A stretch of DNA of 64,000 nt from JALORV01 sp963712485 (GCA_963712485.1 CAVQID010000019.1:186001-250000); one strand, 5' to 3'. Numbered from the stretch's first letter, positions 7,002 to 17,709 are shown. Notes: generated by a model not told the origin, from the sequence alone. Translations and numbers: made by a program.

Positions 7002-10000
7002 CGCACGGACTCCGGCGGATTGGCCGCAACGCGACTGCGGCGCGTGATCACCGGATCGTTCCACGTTCCGGTGATGTCGTAATCGAGCGCAAATGCCTTC
7101 GACAGCGGCGCCTTCAGCACCATGTTCGCCAGCAGCGCACCCAGGCCCAGTATCGGATTGGCGACGCCCAGCGCGATCGCGGCGGTCGACGCATCGATCT
7201 CCGGCAGGACCACCAGGTGCAATTGCTGGGTCTCGTTGCGCAGGTCGACGCTGCCCGATATGAACGCTGCCGCACTTGCGCCAGTCATGCTGAAGTTCTC
7301 AGTGGACATCACGCCGCGCGCCACCGTGGCATCGGCCTTGATCGCGCTGAAGGCGAAGCCTTCGCCGAACGACTCGCGCGCATCGGCCGTCAGCGTCCGC
7401 GACAGCGACTGCAATGACAGCAGCGTGAGCAGTCGGCCGGCACCGCGATTGTCGACCTTCATGAATCGGCCGTTGTCGACTTGCAGTCGGAGGTTGCCGC
7501 CCAGCGACGCGTAGTCGAGGTCGAGCGGCGAACCGGCCCAATCGAGATTTCCTTCGAGTGTGCCGGTGCCCAGGGAGACGGCGCCCGGGATGCCGAAGCG
7601 CCCAAGTGTCGCGCCTGCATCGCTCGTGTTTAGCGTGAACGCGATGCGCATGCGCCGCGGGCCGGCCGCCCCGTACGCCCAGTCGCCGGTGGCGCTTGCT
7701 TTCATGTCCGCGTTGTTCACTTCAAGACGGGTCAGTTTCCACATCGCGGTGCTGCCCGCGCCCGAGTTGACCGCCGCTAGTTCGACATGACCGTATTTGG
7801 TCGGACCGAGCTCGAGGTTCTCCACTGTCACGTCGAAGGCGGGGTACTGGCGCGCCGGTGCCTGCAGCACCCCGACGACATCGTCCTTCTTGCTGGCCGG
7901 TATCAGCAGTTTGGACAGGCGCGCCGTCACTATTCCGAGGCTTGCTGCCCCTGCGCTGCCCACCGCACCGGGACGCCAGCCGATGTGGCCGACGATTCCA
8001 TCCGAGTTGACGTTCGCGTTGAAACCACCGGCTTCCGTGCGCGACGCGCCCAGCGTCACGTTGCGGAAAATCCGTCGGTCGATGACCAGTTCCGGCGTCC
8101 GCAGTGCCACGTAGTCAACGCGGAAATGATCCTCGCCAGCCGCGGTCGAGCGCGATGAGTTGCCGAGATCGACATCCAGCCACTTGGCCCAGGCCTCGAC
8201 GTCGAAACGCGGCACGCTGACCTGGATCAGCATGCCGCTTTCCGGCGCATTCGCCGGCTCGTTGACCGCGACCACCCCGCGCACCAGTCGCGCCACATCG
8301 CCTTCGCGGTGGTGATCCGTGTGCACTGCGAGAAAGTTGCCCGCGGTCACGCGCAGCCCGACATCGCCATTGCGGCTTGACCGCTCGACGCGTAAAGGCA
8401 TCGCCTCGGCCGCCGCCTTGCGCAGCGGCGCAATGCCGTCGATGCTCATGCCGACGAGATCGGTGTCGGCACGTACCACGAGCGCGCCGCCCTGGGCCGT
8501 GAAGCTGGCGGTGTAACGTGCGCTGCCCTGGGCGCGATCAAGCAGTCGCCGAACCACGTCAATCTCGATCGCACCCCGCAGGCCGACGGGTGTCGCCGTC
8601 CCGGTCGCACTGACGATGATCGTGCCATCAGCTCGCGTCGATGCATCCAGGCGGGCCTGTCCACCGAGGAAGCCCGCCGCCAGGTTGTTGAAACGGATGC
8701 CGCGCTCATTGAAGGCAAGCACGCCGCTCGCGCGCGTGAACGGCGGCGCGTCGGTGAGCGTGACGTCATTGTTCTGCAACTGCAGCGATCCATTGACGCG
8801 CGCGTCCTGCGCATGCAGCAGCGGAATGTCGAGCTTCAGATCGACCTTTGCGGTGCCGTGCGCCTCCGCATTGCGCGTGATGCCGGCAGTCCATCGGGAG
8901 ACCGGACTCGCGTTAACGTAGCCGATCATGGCGGCGAGTTCGCCGCTCGCCTGCCCGCGAACCTCGAGCGTTGCGTCGTGGGCAAGATCCGGTATGCGGG
9001 CGACCGTCTCACCGATCCGGGCGCCGTTGATCGATCCACGCTGGGCGCGGATCGACAGGCCCTGCCGCTCGAACAGCAGGTCCGCATCGATCTCGCGCAG
9101 CAACGGCCATGGCTTGCCCGGCGTGCGCTGTCCGTCGGGCTCGATCTCCGGCGCCACATCCAGCACGCCGCCACGGACACGCGCCGCAGCCCGGAACTCG
9201 CCGTCGGCGACGACAGGAAACGGAAACTTCGCCAGATCGCCGCGCAGTCTGAAGGTTCCCTGGTCGACGCGTCCTTCGAGAATCGCGTGCCGCAGCCATG
9301 CCAGCGTGCCTTCGCCGGCGTCGAGCGGAACGTAACGATGCGCATGTTGCGCCTCGAGGCGGTCGATGCGGCCGGTCAGGTCAGCTCGTCCGCTGCCCGC
9401 GCCGTCAGGCGATGCATTCCATGTGCCGGTTGTCGAGATGTCGAAGTCCGCATTCTGGATCTGCAGGTTTTCAATGCGGGCTTCCAGACCGTTGCCGGCC
9501 TTCCAACGGAGGTCGGCCTGCATGCTGTCGATCGGAATGCGCGGTTCCTGGAAAACGCCGGGGAACACCACGACCGCGTTGCGCGTCGCGATATTCAGTG
9601 CGCCCGCACCGCCGCCCAACTCGACGCGGCCACTCAGGCGTTCGAATCCCGGCGTACCGACACGGTCGCCCGCTGCCGGTGGCTGGGCTGCGATCGACAA
9701 CTGATCGAACCGCGCCTGCCCGGTCATTGTTCGCCACTCGGGTTCGGCGCCGTCCCAGCGCATCGTGACATCTGTCAGCCGACCCTGCGGCGCGTAGCGG
9801 GCGATGGTTTCGCGCAACGACCGGCCGAGCGGCACGTGCGTTGCGATGCCGGCAAGAGTCGCGAGATCGATGCGCGAACCCTCCACTTCAGAGCGCTGTG
9901 GCCGTTCACCGCTGGAACGCGTAAAGCGGTACGTCAGGTCGAGCGGCGGAAACTCCGCGCCGCTCGCCAGCACGAAGGTGACACCTGCCAGCGTCAGCTG

Positions 10001-11113
10001 CTGGCCACCACGCGCCGCGTCGCCCCAGCGGCTCTGCGAAACACGGCCCTGGAACGAACCGAGCTTCAGCGGTGCAAGATCCTTGGCGAGGCGAGCGTCA
10101 ACGTCTTTCAGCGCCAGGTCTGCGGTGCCGCCGACGATGTCCATTGCGTCGAAGCGCAGCCAACCCCGCAGCGCCCCGTGCGCACGACTCACCGCGACGG
10201 GCGCTTCGAACCATTCGTTCAGCAAGGCCAGGTCGATGTAGTCGACCTGCGCAAAGAGCTCGCCGCTCCAGCGGCGCCAGTCAGACCGGCGGCCGAAGGG
10301 CGGCGGGCGGAACTCGCCGCGTACGTCGATCGGCGCGGCGAACGAGGGCGGCGGGGCCAGGCGCAGGCCGAAGCGATTGCCGCCGAAAGCGGATTCCAGC
10401 AGAAGATCCACGTCCGAAAACTCGATCTGGCGCGCCGGGGTCACGCGCTCATCGCGCAGGCGCAGGCGGGCGTCGCGTATCAGCAATTGCCCCTGCTCGA
10501 GCAGCCAGTCGAGGATCTGGCTGTCGCCGCCGCGGTCCTTCGGATCGATGAGGATGCCTCCGACGGACACGGCGCCGCCGTCGAGCAGCGCGATCTCGAG
10601 TTCGGGCGCGTGAATGCGCAGCCGCGCAAAGCGGGGTTCCAGCGCAGGAATGCTGGACCACGACAACGTGCCTTCGATGCGCGGCAGCGCGAGAGCGGCG
10701 CCGCCGCCGCGGCCGCGGACCTGTACGTCGTTCAGGGCGAGTACCGGATTCAGTCCACTCCAGCTGGCCTCGATGCGGCCGATGCTGACCGGGGCCTTCA
10801 GCGCCGAACTGGCAATCGACTCGATGCGTGGTCTCATCGCATCGATGTCCGGCAGCAGCCAGTAGCGCAGTGCGAGCAACAGCGAACCGAAAGCGAAGAG
10901 CGCCGCCACCAGCATCCAGCCCAGCAATTTCAGTGTCGCCCGAACCACGTTTAGCGCGTGGACGCCGTAACGGCGAGCAATCGACTCCTTGGCGGCCTGC
11001 AGCCCGTGCTCGATCTGCTCGTCGACTGCCAGCTCGAGAGCGTGCTCGATCGCAACCGCGCGGGCACTCAGCTCACGTGCCAGTGTCGGTGGACGATCGG
11101 AGGGAGGTGTCAT
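6998..11113 (-). CDS. yhdP: YhdP family protein (AsmA-like phospholipid transport protein)
   Basis: 1371 residues, typical of the family. After about 60 charged residues comes one membrane helix (LGWMLVAALFAFGSLLLALR), then a long periplasmic part of repeated beta-rich segments, with an AsmA-like start (SSALKAPVSIGRIEASWSGL) and a conserved C-terminal region ending in KAFALDYDITGTWNDPVI. Family knowledge: YhdP, TamB and YdbH are bridge-like proteins moving phospholipids between inner and outer membrane. Here it heads the yhdP-nit-tldD unit and diverges from glnE. It is the largest gene in the window and has no visible frame break. Confidence 0.93.
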   Translation of the reverse strand: MTPPSDRPPTLARELSARAVAIEHALELAVDEQIEHGLQAAKESIARRYGVHALNVVRATLKLLGWMLVAALFAFGSLLLALRYWLLPDIDAMRPRIESIASSALKAPVSIGRIEASWSGLNPVLALNDVQVRGRGGGAALALPRIEGTLSWSSIPALEPRFARLRIHAPELEIALLDGGAVSVGGILIDPKDRGGDSQILDWLLEQGQLLIRDARLRLRDERVTPARQIEFSDVDLLLESAFGGNRFGLRLAPPPSFAAPIDVRGEFRPPPFGRRSDWRRWSGELFAQVDYIDLALLNEWFEAPVAVSRAHGALRGWLRFDAMDIVGGTADLALKDVDARLAKDLAPLKLGSFQGRVSQSRWGDAARGGQQLTLAGVTFVLASGAEFPPLDLTYRFTRSSGERPQRSEVEGSRIDLATLAGIATHVPLGRSLRETIARYAPQGRLTDVTMRWDGAEPEWRTMTGQARFDQLSIAAQPPAAGDRVGTPGFERLSGRVELGGGAGALNIATRNAVVVFPGVFQEPRIPIDSMQADLRWKAGNGLEARIENLQIQNADFDISTTGTWNASPDGAGSGRADLTGRIDRLEAQHAHRYVPLDAGEGTLAWLRHAILEGRVDQGTFRLRGDLAKFPFPVVADGEFRAAARVRGGVLDVAPEIEPDGQRTPGKPWPLLREIDADLLFERQGLSIRAQRGSINGARIGETVARIPDLAHDATLEVRGQASGELAAMIGYVNASPVSRWTAGITRNAEAHGTAKVDLKLDIPLLHAQDARVNGSLQLQNNDVTLTDAPPFTRASGVLAFNERGIRFNNLAAGFLGGQARLDASTRADGTIIVSATGTATPVGLRGAIEIDVVRRLLDRAQGSARYTASFTAQGGALVVRADTDLVGMSIDGIAPLRKAAAEAMPLRVERSSRNGDVGLRVTAGNFLAVHTDHHREGDVARLVRGVVAVNEPANAPESGMLIQVSVPRFDVEAWAKWLDVDLGNSSRSTAAGEDHFRVDYVALRTPELVIDRRIFRNVTLGASRTEAGGFNANVNSDGIVGHIGWRPGAVGSAGAASLGIVTARLSKLLIPASKKDDVVGVLQAPARQYPAFDVTVENLELGPTKYGHVELAAVNSGAGSTAMWKLTRLEVNNADMKASATGDWAYGAAGPRRMRIAFTLNTSDAGATLGRFGIPGAVSLGTGTLEGNLDWAGSPLDLDYASLGGNLRLQVDNGRFMKVDNRGAGRLLTLLSLQSLSRTLTADARESFGEGFAFSAIKADATVARGVMSTENFSMTGASAAAFISGSVDLRNETQQLHLVVLPEIDASTAAIALGVANPILGLGALLANMVLKAPLSKAFALDYDITGTWNDPVITRRSRVAANPPESVR

Positions 11114-11426
11114 TGCGGCGAGGAGTCAGCGGGGTTGGATGCGGCAGCAGCGCAGCCGTTCCAGCGTATCCGCGGGATCATGGTGGTGGGGCGGGGTCCG
11201 GGGGCAAAGCGGTTCGCGACCGGAGAAACTACAATCGACGGGCTGTCGCACCGGTTGCGCGGCGCCATAATTCATCGGTGCGGCGTGCCACGGCCGGCCC
11301 TTTTTAAGCTCGGCCACTTTATCACACAGCCCTCGATTTTCCGGTGCGCTCTCACTCGGCAACCGACGCTTTCGCGCACCCGATAGATCAAGGTCAGAAC
11401 CCGGCTCCGCGCACGCGAAATCAAAC
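11114..11426. other. Intergenic region between divergent yhdP and glnE
   Basis: 313 bp without a supported gene. It must hold the promoters of both divergent genes. A TACAAT hexamer at 11230-11235 on the plus strand could be a -10 box, but no good -35 is placed in front of it. No strong hairpin, repeat or RNA motif was recognised. Confidence 0.5.
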
Positions 11427-14288
11427 GTGAACCATTGCATTCCAGGCACTGAGACCGACTGGCGTGGCGCGCCCGCCGCACTGACCGAGGTCGCCGCGCT
11501 TTCGCGCTATGTCGGCCGGGCGCTTGACCTCGAAACCGGCCACGCTAGTTCCGCGGAAATCCGACTCGGCCTGCTTCAGTCGCTCGCCGCAGCACCGTGG
11601 AGCGGCGAGCGTTTGCGAACCGCGCTCGCGGCCGAACTGCCGCCGGAACCGGGCGCCGAAGCATTTTCTGCCGCACTCCGGCGACTGCGCCGACGCGTGA
11701 TGCTGGCGTTGATTGCGCGGGATGCGACTGGGGCAGCCGACCTGCACGAAGTGGTGCAGACGACGACGGCGCTGGCCGAGCTCGCGGTCCAGTCGGCCGT
11801 CGCCTGGCATGCGCACGATCTGGCGCGGGTGCACGGCATACCGAGCAGCGCCGATGGCACGCCACAGGACCTGCTGGTAGTCGGCATGGGCAAGCTGGGC
11901 GGCGCCGAACTCAACGTGTCGTCCGACATCGACCTGGTGTTCGTCTATGACGAGGACGGCACGACACTCGCCGCCGGTGACTATGCCGGGGCAACGCGTC
12001 CGCTGTCGAACCACGAGTTCTTCGAGCGCCTCGGGCGGCGCGTCATCGGCGCCGTGTCGGACACCACCGGCGACGGCTTTGTCTTCCGCGTCGACATGCG
12101 ACTGCGGCCGAACGGCGATTCGGGTCCGATTGTCGTGTCGAACGCGATGATGGAGGAGTACCTTGTCGCGCTGGGCCGCGAATGGGAGCGGTTCGCATGG
12201 CTGAAGGGGCGCGTCGTATCTGCGCCGGTCTTCGCCACCACCGAGCAGTTCGCGGTACAGCGGGCCGCACTCGAAGACATCGTGCGGCCTTTCGTCTTCC
12301 GCAAGTACCTCGACTACGGCGCGATCGCCTCATTGCGCGAACTTCACGCGCTGATTCGCGCCGAAACCTCGCGACGAAATGCCGGGCGCGACCACCGCGG
12401 TGACAACGTCAAGCTCGATCGCGGTGGCATACGCGAGATCGAATTCCTGGCGCAGACGTTCCAGGTCATCCGCGGAGGCCGCGAGCCACGACTGCGCTCT
12501 CGCTCGACGCTGGCGACGCTGGCGTGCCTCGCCGAGCTGGGTTCGCTCCCACGCGACATCAGCGCGCGGCTCGCTGCATGCTACGAGTTTCTGCGCGACC
12601 TCGAACATGCGCTGCAGTACGTGGACGACGCGCAGACGCACATCCTGCCGCCTGATACCGCGTCGCGCACGCGTGTCGCCGCACTGATGGGGGCGCGCGA
12701 CGCCGATTCACTCGTCGACCAGTATCACGCGGTACGGGAATTCGTGGCCGGCGCGTTCGACGGTGTGTTTGTCGAACCTGCCGCGCAGTCTGCCCCGTTG
12801 CCGTTGCCCTCGGGACCGTCGGGCCGGCCCGAGGACAATGGCGCGCTGACGGAGCACCTGCGCGCGATGGGCTACGGCGACCCGGCGAGCACGGCGCAGC
12901 GCCTCCGCGGCGTCATGGCCTCGCGCCGCGTGCAGGTCGCCAACGACGGCGCGCGCACGCGCATCGAGGGGCTGTTGAAATCCGGACTGACCGCGGCGAC
13001 CGAGCGGGCGCGCGCCTCCGGCGCGTCGCAGGACATCGGGCCGGACGAGCTTTTCGCGCGTTTCGCGCAGCTGGTCGATGTGATCGCGGGCCGCAGCACC
13101 TACGTGTCGCTGCTGCACCAGTTTCCGGCGGCGCTCGAGCGCGTGATGCGCCTGCTGGCCGCAAGTCGCTGGGCGACCGACTACCTGGTGCGGCACCCGA
13201 TCCTGCTCGATGAACTGCTCGACGAGCGCGTCGAGCAGTTCGGCAACGAAAATACGCCCGACTGGGCCGCGTGGGCCGAGGGCGTGCGCGTACAGCTGAT
13301 CGAAGCCGACGGTGACCAGGAGGCGCAGATGAATCTTCTGCGCGACGTCCACCACGCACAGGTGTTCCGGCTGCTCGTCGCCGATCTCGATAACCGGCTG
13401 ACGGTCGAGCGGCTCGCCGATCACCTTTCGGCACTCGCCGATGCGACGCTCGCGCTGACGCTGGAGTGCGCGTGGAAGACTGTCGCAAAGCGGCACCGCG
13501 AGGTTCCGGCGTTTGCCGTCGTTTCCTACGGCAAGCTCGGCGGCAAGGAACTGGGCTACGCCTCGGACCTCGACCTCATCTTCCTTTACGACGATCCGCA
13601 CGCCGATGCGCCGGAGATCTATTCGACGCTGGCACGCCGCATGGTCATCTGGCTCACGACACAGACTTCGTCCGGGATCCTGTTCGATGTCGATCTGCGG
13701 CTGCGGCCCAACGGCAGCGCAGGGCTGATGGTCTCTTCGTTTGACGCGTTCTCGCGCTACCAGCGCAACGAGGACGGCCTTGGCGCGTGGGTCTGGGAAA
13801 CGCAGGCGCTGACGCGTGCGCGCTATTCCTGTGGCGATGCCGAACTCGGCCGACGGTTCGAGGACGAGCGTGCCTGGATCCTCTCACGCGAACGCGAGTT
13901 GCCGGCGCTGCGCACGGAGGTGCTAGCCATGCGACAGAAGATGCTCGACGGCCATCCGAACGCGACGCGACTCTTCGACCTGAAGCACGACCGCGGCGGC
14001 ATGGTCGATATCGAGTTCATCGTGCAGTACCTTGTACTGGCACACGCGCATGCGCGGCCCGAACTGATCCGCAATCTCGGAAACATCGCGCTGCTGCAGA
14101 TGGCGGGTGCAATGGGCCTGATCGATGCGGGGCTCGCGCGCCAGGTTGCGGACGCCTACCGCACTTTCCGGCTGATCCAGCACCGGCTGCGTCTGAACGG
14201 TGCCGAACGTGCGCGCGTTGCTCCCGAGGAAGTCGAGCGCGAGGCCGATGCGGTGCGGCGGCTCTGGCACGCGGTCTTCGCGCACTAG
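11427..14288 (+). CDS. glnE: Bifunctional glutamine synthetase adenylyltransferase/deadenylase GlnE
   Basis: 953 residues. Two nucleotidyltransferase domains are evident, each with the G.GKLGG signature and catalytic Asp pair: GMGKLGGAELNVSSDIDLVF in the N-terminal (deadenylating) half and SYGKLGGKELGYASDLDLIF in the C-terminal (adenylating) half. The enzyme adjusts glutamine synthetase activity to nitrogen status under PII control. The start is GTG at 11427; no upstream in-frame ATG is better. It diverges from yhdP and is followed after 2 nt by an MFS gene. No frame break. Confidence 0.96.
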   Translation: MNHCIPGTETDWRGAPAALTEVAALSRYVGRALDLETGHASSAEIRLGLLQSLAAAPWSGERLRTALAAELPPEPGAEAFSAALRRLRRRVMLALIARDATGAADLHEVVQTTTALAELAVQSAVAWHAHDLARVHGIPSSADGTPQDLLVVGMGKLGGAELNVSSDIDLVFVYDEDGTTLAAGDYAGATRPLSNHEFFERLGRRVIGAVSDTTGDGFVFRVDMRLRPNGDSGPIVVSNAMMEEYLVALGREWERFAWLKGRVVSAPVFATTEQFAVQRAALEDIVRPFVFRKYLDYGAIASLRELHALIRAETSRRNAGRDHRGDNVKLDRGGIREIEFLAQTFQVIRGGREPRLRSRSTLATLACLAELGSLPRDISARLAACYEFLRDLEHALQYVDDAQTHILPPDTASRTRVAALMGARDADSLVDQYHAVREFVAGAFDGVFVEPAAQSAPLPLPSGPSGRPEDNGALTEHLRAMGYGDPASTAQRLRGVMASRRVQVANDGARTRIEGLLKSGLTAATERARASGASQDIGPDELFARFAQLVDVIAGRSTYVSLLHQFPAALERVMRLLAASRWATDYLVRHPILLDELLDERVEQFGNENTPDWAAWAEGVRVQLIEADGDQEAQMNLLRDVHHAQVFRLLVADLDNRLTVERLADHLSALADATLALTLECAWKTVAKRHREVPAFAVVSYGKLGGKELGYASDLDLIFLYDDPHADAPEIYSTLARRMVIWLTTQTSSGILFDVDLRLRPNGSAGLMVSSFDAFSRYQRNEDGLGAWVWETQALTRARYSCGDAELGRRFEDERAWILSRERELPALRTEVLAMRQKMLDGHPNATRLFDLKHDRGGMVDIEFIVQYLVLAHAHARPELIRNLGNIALLQMAGAMGLIDAGLARQVADAYRTFRLIQHRLRLNGAERARVAPEEVEREADAVRRLWHAVFAH

Positions 14289-14290
14289 TA

Positions 14291-15476
14291 ATGCGATCGG
14301 CGCTGCGAACCCTGCCATCCACGGTGTGGATGCTTGGCGCGATCAGCCTGCTCAATGACGCCGCCTCGGAACTGGTCTATCCGCTCATTCCGTTGTATCT
14401 CGCCACCGTCCTCTCGGCCGGGCCGCGTGCACTGGGCTTCATCGAAGGCGCTGCCGAGGCGACCGCGGCACTGCTGAAGCTCGTTTCGGGCGTCTGGTAC
14501 GACCGCGTGCGACGCGCAAAGGGTTTCGTGGTCGTCGGCTACGGGTTGGCCGCCGTCGCGCGGCCGGCGATTGCACTGGTGACCGCCTGGCCGGCATTGC
14601 TGGTCCTGCGCGTGCTCGATCGGCTCGGCAAGGGCCTGCGCTCGTCGCCGCGTGACGCACTGCTGGCGCACTCGGTGCCCGCGGCGCAGCGCGGCCTCGC
14701 GTTCGGACTGCACCGGGCCTTCGACAATGCCGGCGCGGTGATCGGTCCTTTGCTGGCGGCCGGGCTGCTTGCGCTGCACGTTCCGATCCGCGACATCCTG
14801 CTGTGGGCGGCGCTGCCTGGTGCGCTCTGTGTTGCACTGGCGCTCGCCATTCGCGAACCCGGATCGATCGAGCTTGCGCACGCGAAGCGGCCCGACTGGA
14901 CCTGGCGCACCTTGCCGCCGGCGTTTCGCCGCATGCTCATGGCGCTCGTGCTATTCACGCTGGGGCAGGCGTCAAACGCGTTCATCCTGCTGCGCGCCAC
15001 GGATATCGGATTGCCGCCTACGCAGGTCGCCCTGCTGTGGGCAGTGGTCGCCGCGACTTCGACGCTGCTCGCCGTGCCGCTGTCGGCGTGGTCCGATCGC
15101 ATCGGCCGCATCCCGCTGCTGATCGCCGGCTGGAGCGTGCACGCGCTGCTGTTCGTGGCGCTTGCGCTGGTCAGTCGAGGCAACGCTGCTCTGGGTCATT
15201 GCGGTTCTTTTGGGCGTGTACATGGCGGCAACCGAAGGCGCCGAGCGGGCGCTGATCGCCGACCTCGTCGCGCCTGCCGCGCTTGGCACCGCTTACGGCT
15301 GGTACTACCTCACCAAAGGGCTGCTGCTGCTGCCGGCGTCCGCGGCGTTCGGCTGGATCTGGTTCGCAGCGGGCGCGGCAACAGCGTTCGCGATGGCGGC
15401 AACACTGGTGCTGACGGCCACGATCGTTCTGCTCGTCTGGGTGCTGCCGGCCGTGAAGGCACGTCGCGCGCACTGA
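14291..15476 (+). CDS. MFS transporter (frameshifted in this sequence)
   Basis: About 395 residues, twelve predicted helices. MFS signatures are visible: the loop after helix 2 (SGVWYDRVRRAKGFVVVGY), RLGKGLRSSPRDALLA and SAWSDRIGRIPLLIAGW in the second half. This sequence style belongs to a widespread group of unassigned proteobacterial MFS proteins; substrate unknown. The frame changes near 15175-15184; the C-terminal part continues at once in the next frame (ATLLWVIAVLLGVYMAATEG and onwards to 15476), so one extra base is the simplest explanation. ATG 14291 lies 2 nt after the glnE stop. Confidence 0.85.
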
Positions 15477-15494
15477 CTTGCAAACTCCGCTGAT

Positions 15495-15818
15495 TCAGAG
15501 CAATCGGATCGCCGTATAGGCGAGCATGCCGAGACCGATCGCTGCGACCGCGCGGCGGGTCAGTAGCAGCGTCGCAATCGCGACGATGCTGGCAACGAGT
15601 TTCGGGTTGTCGACGTCGAGCGCGAGGTTGCCCGACTGCAGCAGCACTTCTGGCACGATCAGTGCGACCAGTGCGCAGGCCGGGGCGTAGCGCAGCGCGT
15701 GCTGCACACGCTCAGGCAGTGCCACCTTGTGCCCCAGCACCAGGAACAGGTTGCGCGTGACGAACGTCACCAGCGTCAGGCCGGCGATCGTCAGCCAGAT
15801 CTCGGTACCGGACATCAT
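15495..15818 (-). CDS. azlD: Branched-chain amino acid export subunit, AzlD family
   Basis: 107 residues with four hydrophobic helices; TFVTRNLFLVLG and ALRYAPACALVALIVPE are characteristic of AzlD. AzlD is the small partner of AzlC, the two together exporting branched-chain amino acids (as in BrnFE). The ATG-ATG start at 15818 overlaps the azlC stop (ATGA). It converges with the MFS gene, 18 bp away. Confidence 0.92.
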   Translation of the reverse strand: MMSGTEIWLTIAGLTLVTFVTRNLFLVLGHKVALPERVQHALRYAPACALVALIVPEVLLQSGNLALDVDNPKLVASIVAIATLLLTRRAVAAIGLGMLAYTAIRLL

Positions 15819-16576
15819 CGTGTGCTGCCTCCTGACGTCCGACCGGCGAGCAGATCGGCCGCCATCGCCACCGCCATCCCGGCGATGACAGCCACCAGGA
15901 GCCCGAGCTTCAGCGGTAGCGGGGCTGCGACAACGGCGACGGCGCCTGCGGTGAGGCAACCGGCCATGGCGGCCCGGCCCTGGAGCATCGGCAGCGTGAT
16001 CGCGATTAGCGCCAGGATCGCGGCGAATTCCAGCCCCCACTGCCCGGGTATCAGTTCCGCCAGGAAGATGCCGACGATCGACAACGGCTGCCACGAGAGC
16101 CAGATCGCCGCAGACGCGCCGAGCAGGAACCAGGTCTGCTCGCTGTTGCCACGCTGCGCTGGCGGCGCACTCGCATACCGCGCCATGAAGAGTGCGAGAC
16201 TGATGTCGGCCGTCACGTAGCCGAGCATCATGCGGCGCTTCATCGGCATCGAGCTGAAGAAAGACCACAACGTGGCCGAGAAGATGACGAAGCGCAGGTT
16301 CACGACCGTCGCCGTCAGCATCACGACCCAGACCGGAGCGTCGGCGGCGATCATCGGCAATGCCGCCATCTGCGCACTGCCGGCATACACGAACAGTGTC
16401 ATCGCCAGCGCCTGTGCGGTCGTGAGGCCGGTTTTGATCATCGCCACGCCCGTGACGAGCGCCCAGATCGACGTCGCCACCAGCGCAGGAGCGGCGGCGC
16501 GTGCGCCGCGCATGAAAGCGTCGCGCCGCACCTGCGCCACCTGTGGATCGTCACCGAACAGGAAAGACGTTTTCAT
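15815..16576 (-). CDS. azlC: Branched-chain amino acid exporter, AzlC family
   Basis: 253 residues, multi-pass. Conserved AzlC features: FMRGARAAAPALVATSIWAL at the N-terminus, the FVYAGSAQMAAL motif and VVNLRFVIFSATL after it. Forms the large subunit of the AzlCD exporter with the overlapping azlD. The window's branched-chain aminotransferase gene (ilvE) is 1.2 kb away on the other strand, a suggestive but unproven metabolic link. Confidence 0.93.
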   Translation of the reverse strand: MKTSFLFGDDPQVAQVRRDAFMRGARAAAPALVATSIWALVTGVAMIKTGLTTAQALAMTLFVYAGSAQMAALPMIAADAPVWVVMLTATVVNLRFVIFSATLWSFFSSMPMKRRMMLGYVTADISLALFMARYASAPPAQRGNSEQTWFLLGASAAIWLSWQPLSIVGIFLAELIPGQWGLEFAAILALIAITLPMLQGRAAMAGCLTAGAVAVVAAPLPLKLGLLVAVIAGMAVAMAADLLAGRTSGGSTR

Positions 16577-16842
16577 TCGTTGCGATGCGGGTTTGCCGTG
16601 CAGAAGGCTCTAATTCCGCGGATGCTCGCTAGCCGAGGCGTCGCCGAAGAGTCTGCGTCTTGGCGTCCATAGAATCGTAGGGGAGCGAAAGTCGACTACG
16701 AATCGCATTGTGTCCGATATCGCCCGACGAGGCGGCTTTCTCGCGGCTAAACTGCGTGGCCTGCGGGCACGAGCACGCGCGATGCCGGGCGTAGTTCGAA
16801 GGTCAGGCGCGAGATAAGTAATTAGAAGAAGGAGGACACGTG

Positions 16843-17667
16843 ATGAATCAGCATTCGATCTGGGGTCGCGCAGCCGCGGCCGTTTCAGTCGCGACAGTAG
16901 TGGCAGGAACGACGGCCGACGTTAACGCACAGGCTCGCCCGGATGAGATGCAGCTGCGCGCGTCGGTCTACGGCTGGTTTCCCGGCCTTAGCGGGACTAC
17001 CGAGTTCCCAAGCGGTGCGGGCGGTCCTTCGGTCACTGTCGACGCGGAGGATGTCCTTGAAAGCCTCAAGATGGTGTTCATGGGCACTCTGGAAGTTCAG
17101 CAGGGCCGGTGGGGTGGTCTCGTCGACTGGGTCTATGCAGACCTCGGCTCGACAAAGGCCGGCTCGCGCGACTTCGTGATCCGCGGCCAGACACTCGCGG
17201 CGGGCGTGTCGGCGAATCTCAGCCTTGATGTCAAAACGAACATTCTGACCCTGGCGGGGACTTATTCCTTCATCGAGCAACCGGCGTACAGCACGGGGCT
17301 GGTATTCGGCGCACGCATGCTCGACATGGACCAGACGCTGAATTGGTCATTCGTCGGCACCGGGCCGGCCGGCATCGCGCGGACGGGCCGTAGCGAAGTC
17401 AGCACGACCGACTGGGATGCGATCGTCGGTGTGAGGGGCCGGGCTCGCTTCGGTAGCGACCTGCGCTGGTTCGTGCCGTACTACGCCGACATCGGTACCG
17501 GCAACTCCGACCTCACCTGGCAAGCGATCATCGGGCTTGGCTACTCCTTCGGCTGGGGTGATGTCGTCGCGGCCTGGCGTTACCTCGATTACGACTTCGA
17601 TGCCGGCAAGCCGATGCAATCGCTGACTTTCAACGGCGTCGCCGTCGGCGTCAGCTTCCGCTTCTAG
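16843..17667 (+). CDS. Putative outer-membrane beta-barrel protein of unknown function
   Basis: 274 residues. The N-terminus has a signal peptide with a likely cleavage after DVNA (around residue 28). The mature part is rich in alternating aromatic/hydrophobic strands and Gly, and the last residues VAVGVSFRF end in Phe, as expected for a Bam-inserted outer-membrane barrel. A conserved WRYLDYDFDAG strand precedes the end. GGAGG lies 7 nt before ATG 16843. The gene stands alone, with a hairpin after it. Similar uncharacterised barrel proteins are common in proteobacteria; ligand or cargo unknown. Confidence 0.75.
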   Translation: MNQHSIWGRAAAAVSVATVVAGTTADVNAQARPDEMQLRASVYGWFPGLSGTTEFPSGAGGPSVTVDAEDVLESLKMVFMGTLEVQQGRWGGLVDWVYADLGSTKAGSRDFVIRGQTLAAGVSANLSLDVKTNILTLAGTYSFIEQPAYSTGLVFGARMLDMDQTLNWSFVGTGPAGIARTGRSEVSTTDWDAIVGVRGRARFGSDLRWFVPYYADIGTGNSDLTWQAIIGLGYSFGWGDVVAAWRYLDYDFDAGKPMQSLTFNGVAVGVSFRF

Positions 17668-17684
17668 TCTTTTCGCATACGCGG

Positions 17685-17709
17685 ACCGGGCCGCGCAGCG
17701 CGGCCCGGT
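17685..17709 (+). terminator. Strong GC hairpin after the outer-membrane protein gene
   Basis: ACCGGGCCGCG and CGCGGCCCGGT form an 11-bp perfect stem around a 3-nt loop, 17 nt after the stop codon. There is no T-run behind it, so it may be a rho-dependent end or mRNA-stabilising structure rather than a full intrinsic terminator. Confidence 0.55.

Noticed and set aside
8813..10954. 713-codon plus-strand frame opposite yhdP
   Set aside because: The yhdP frame has a membrane anchor and family motifs throughout; the opposite frame has none.
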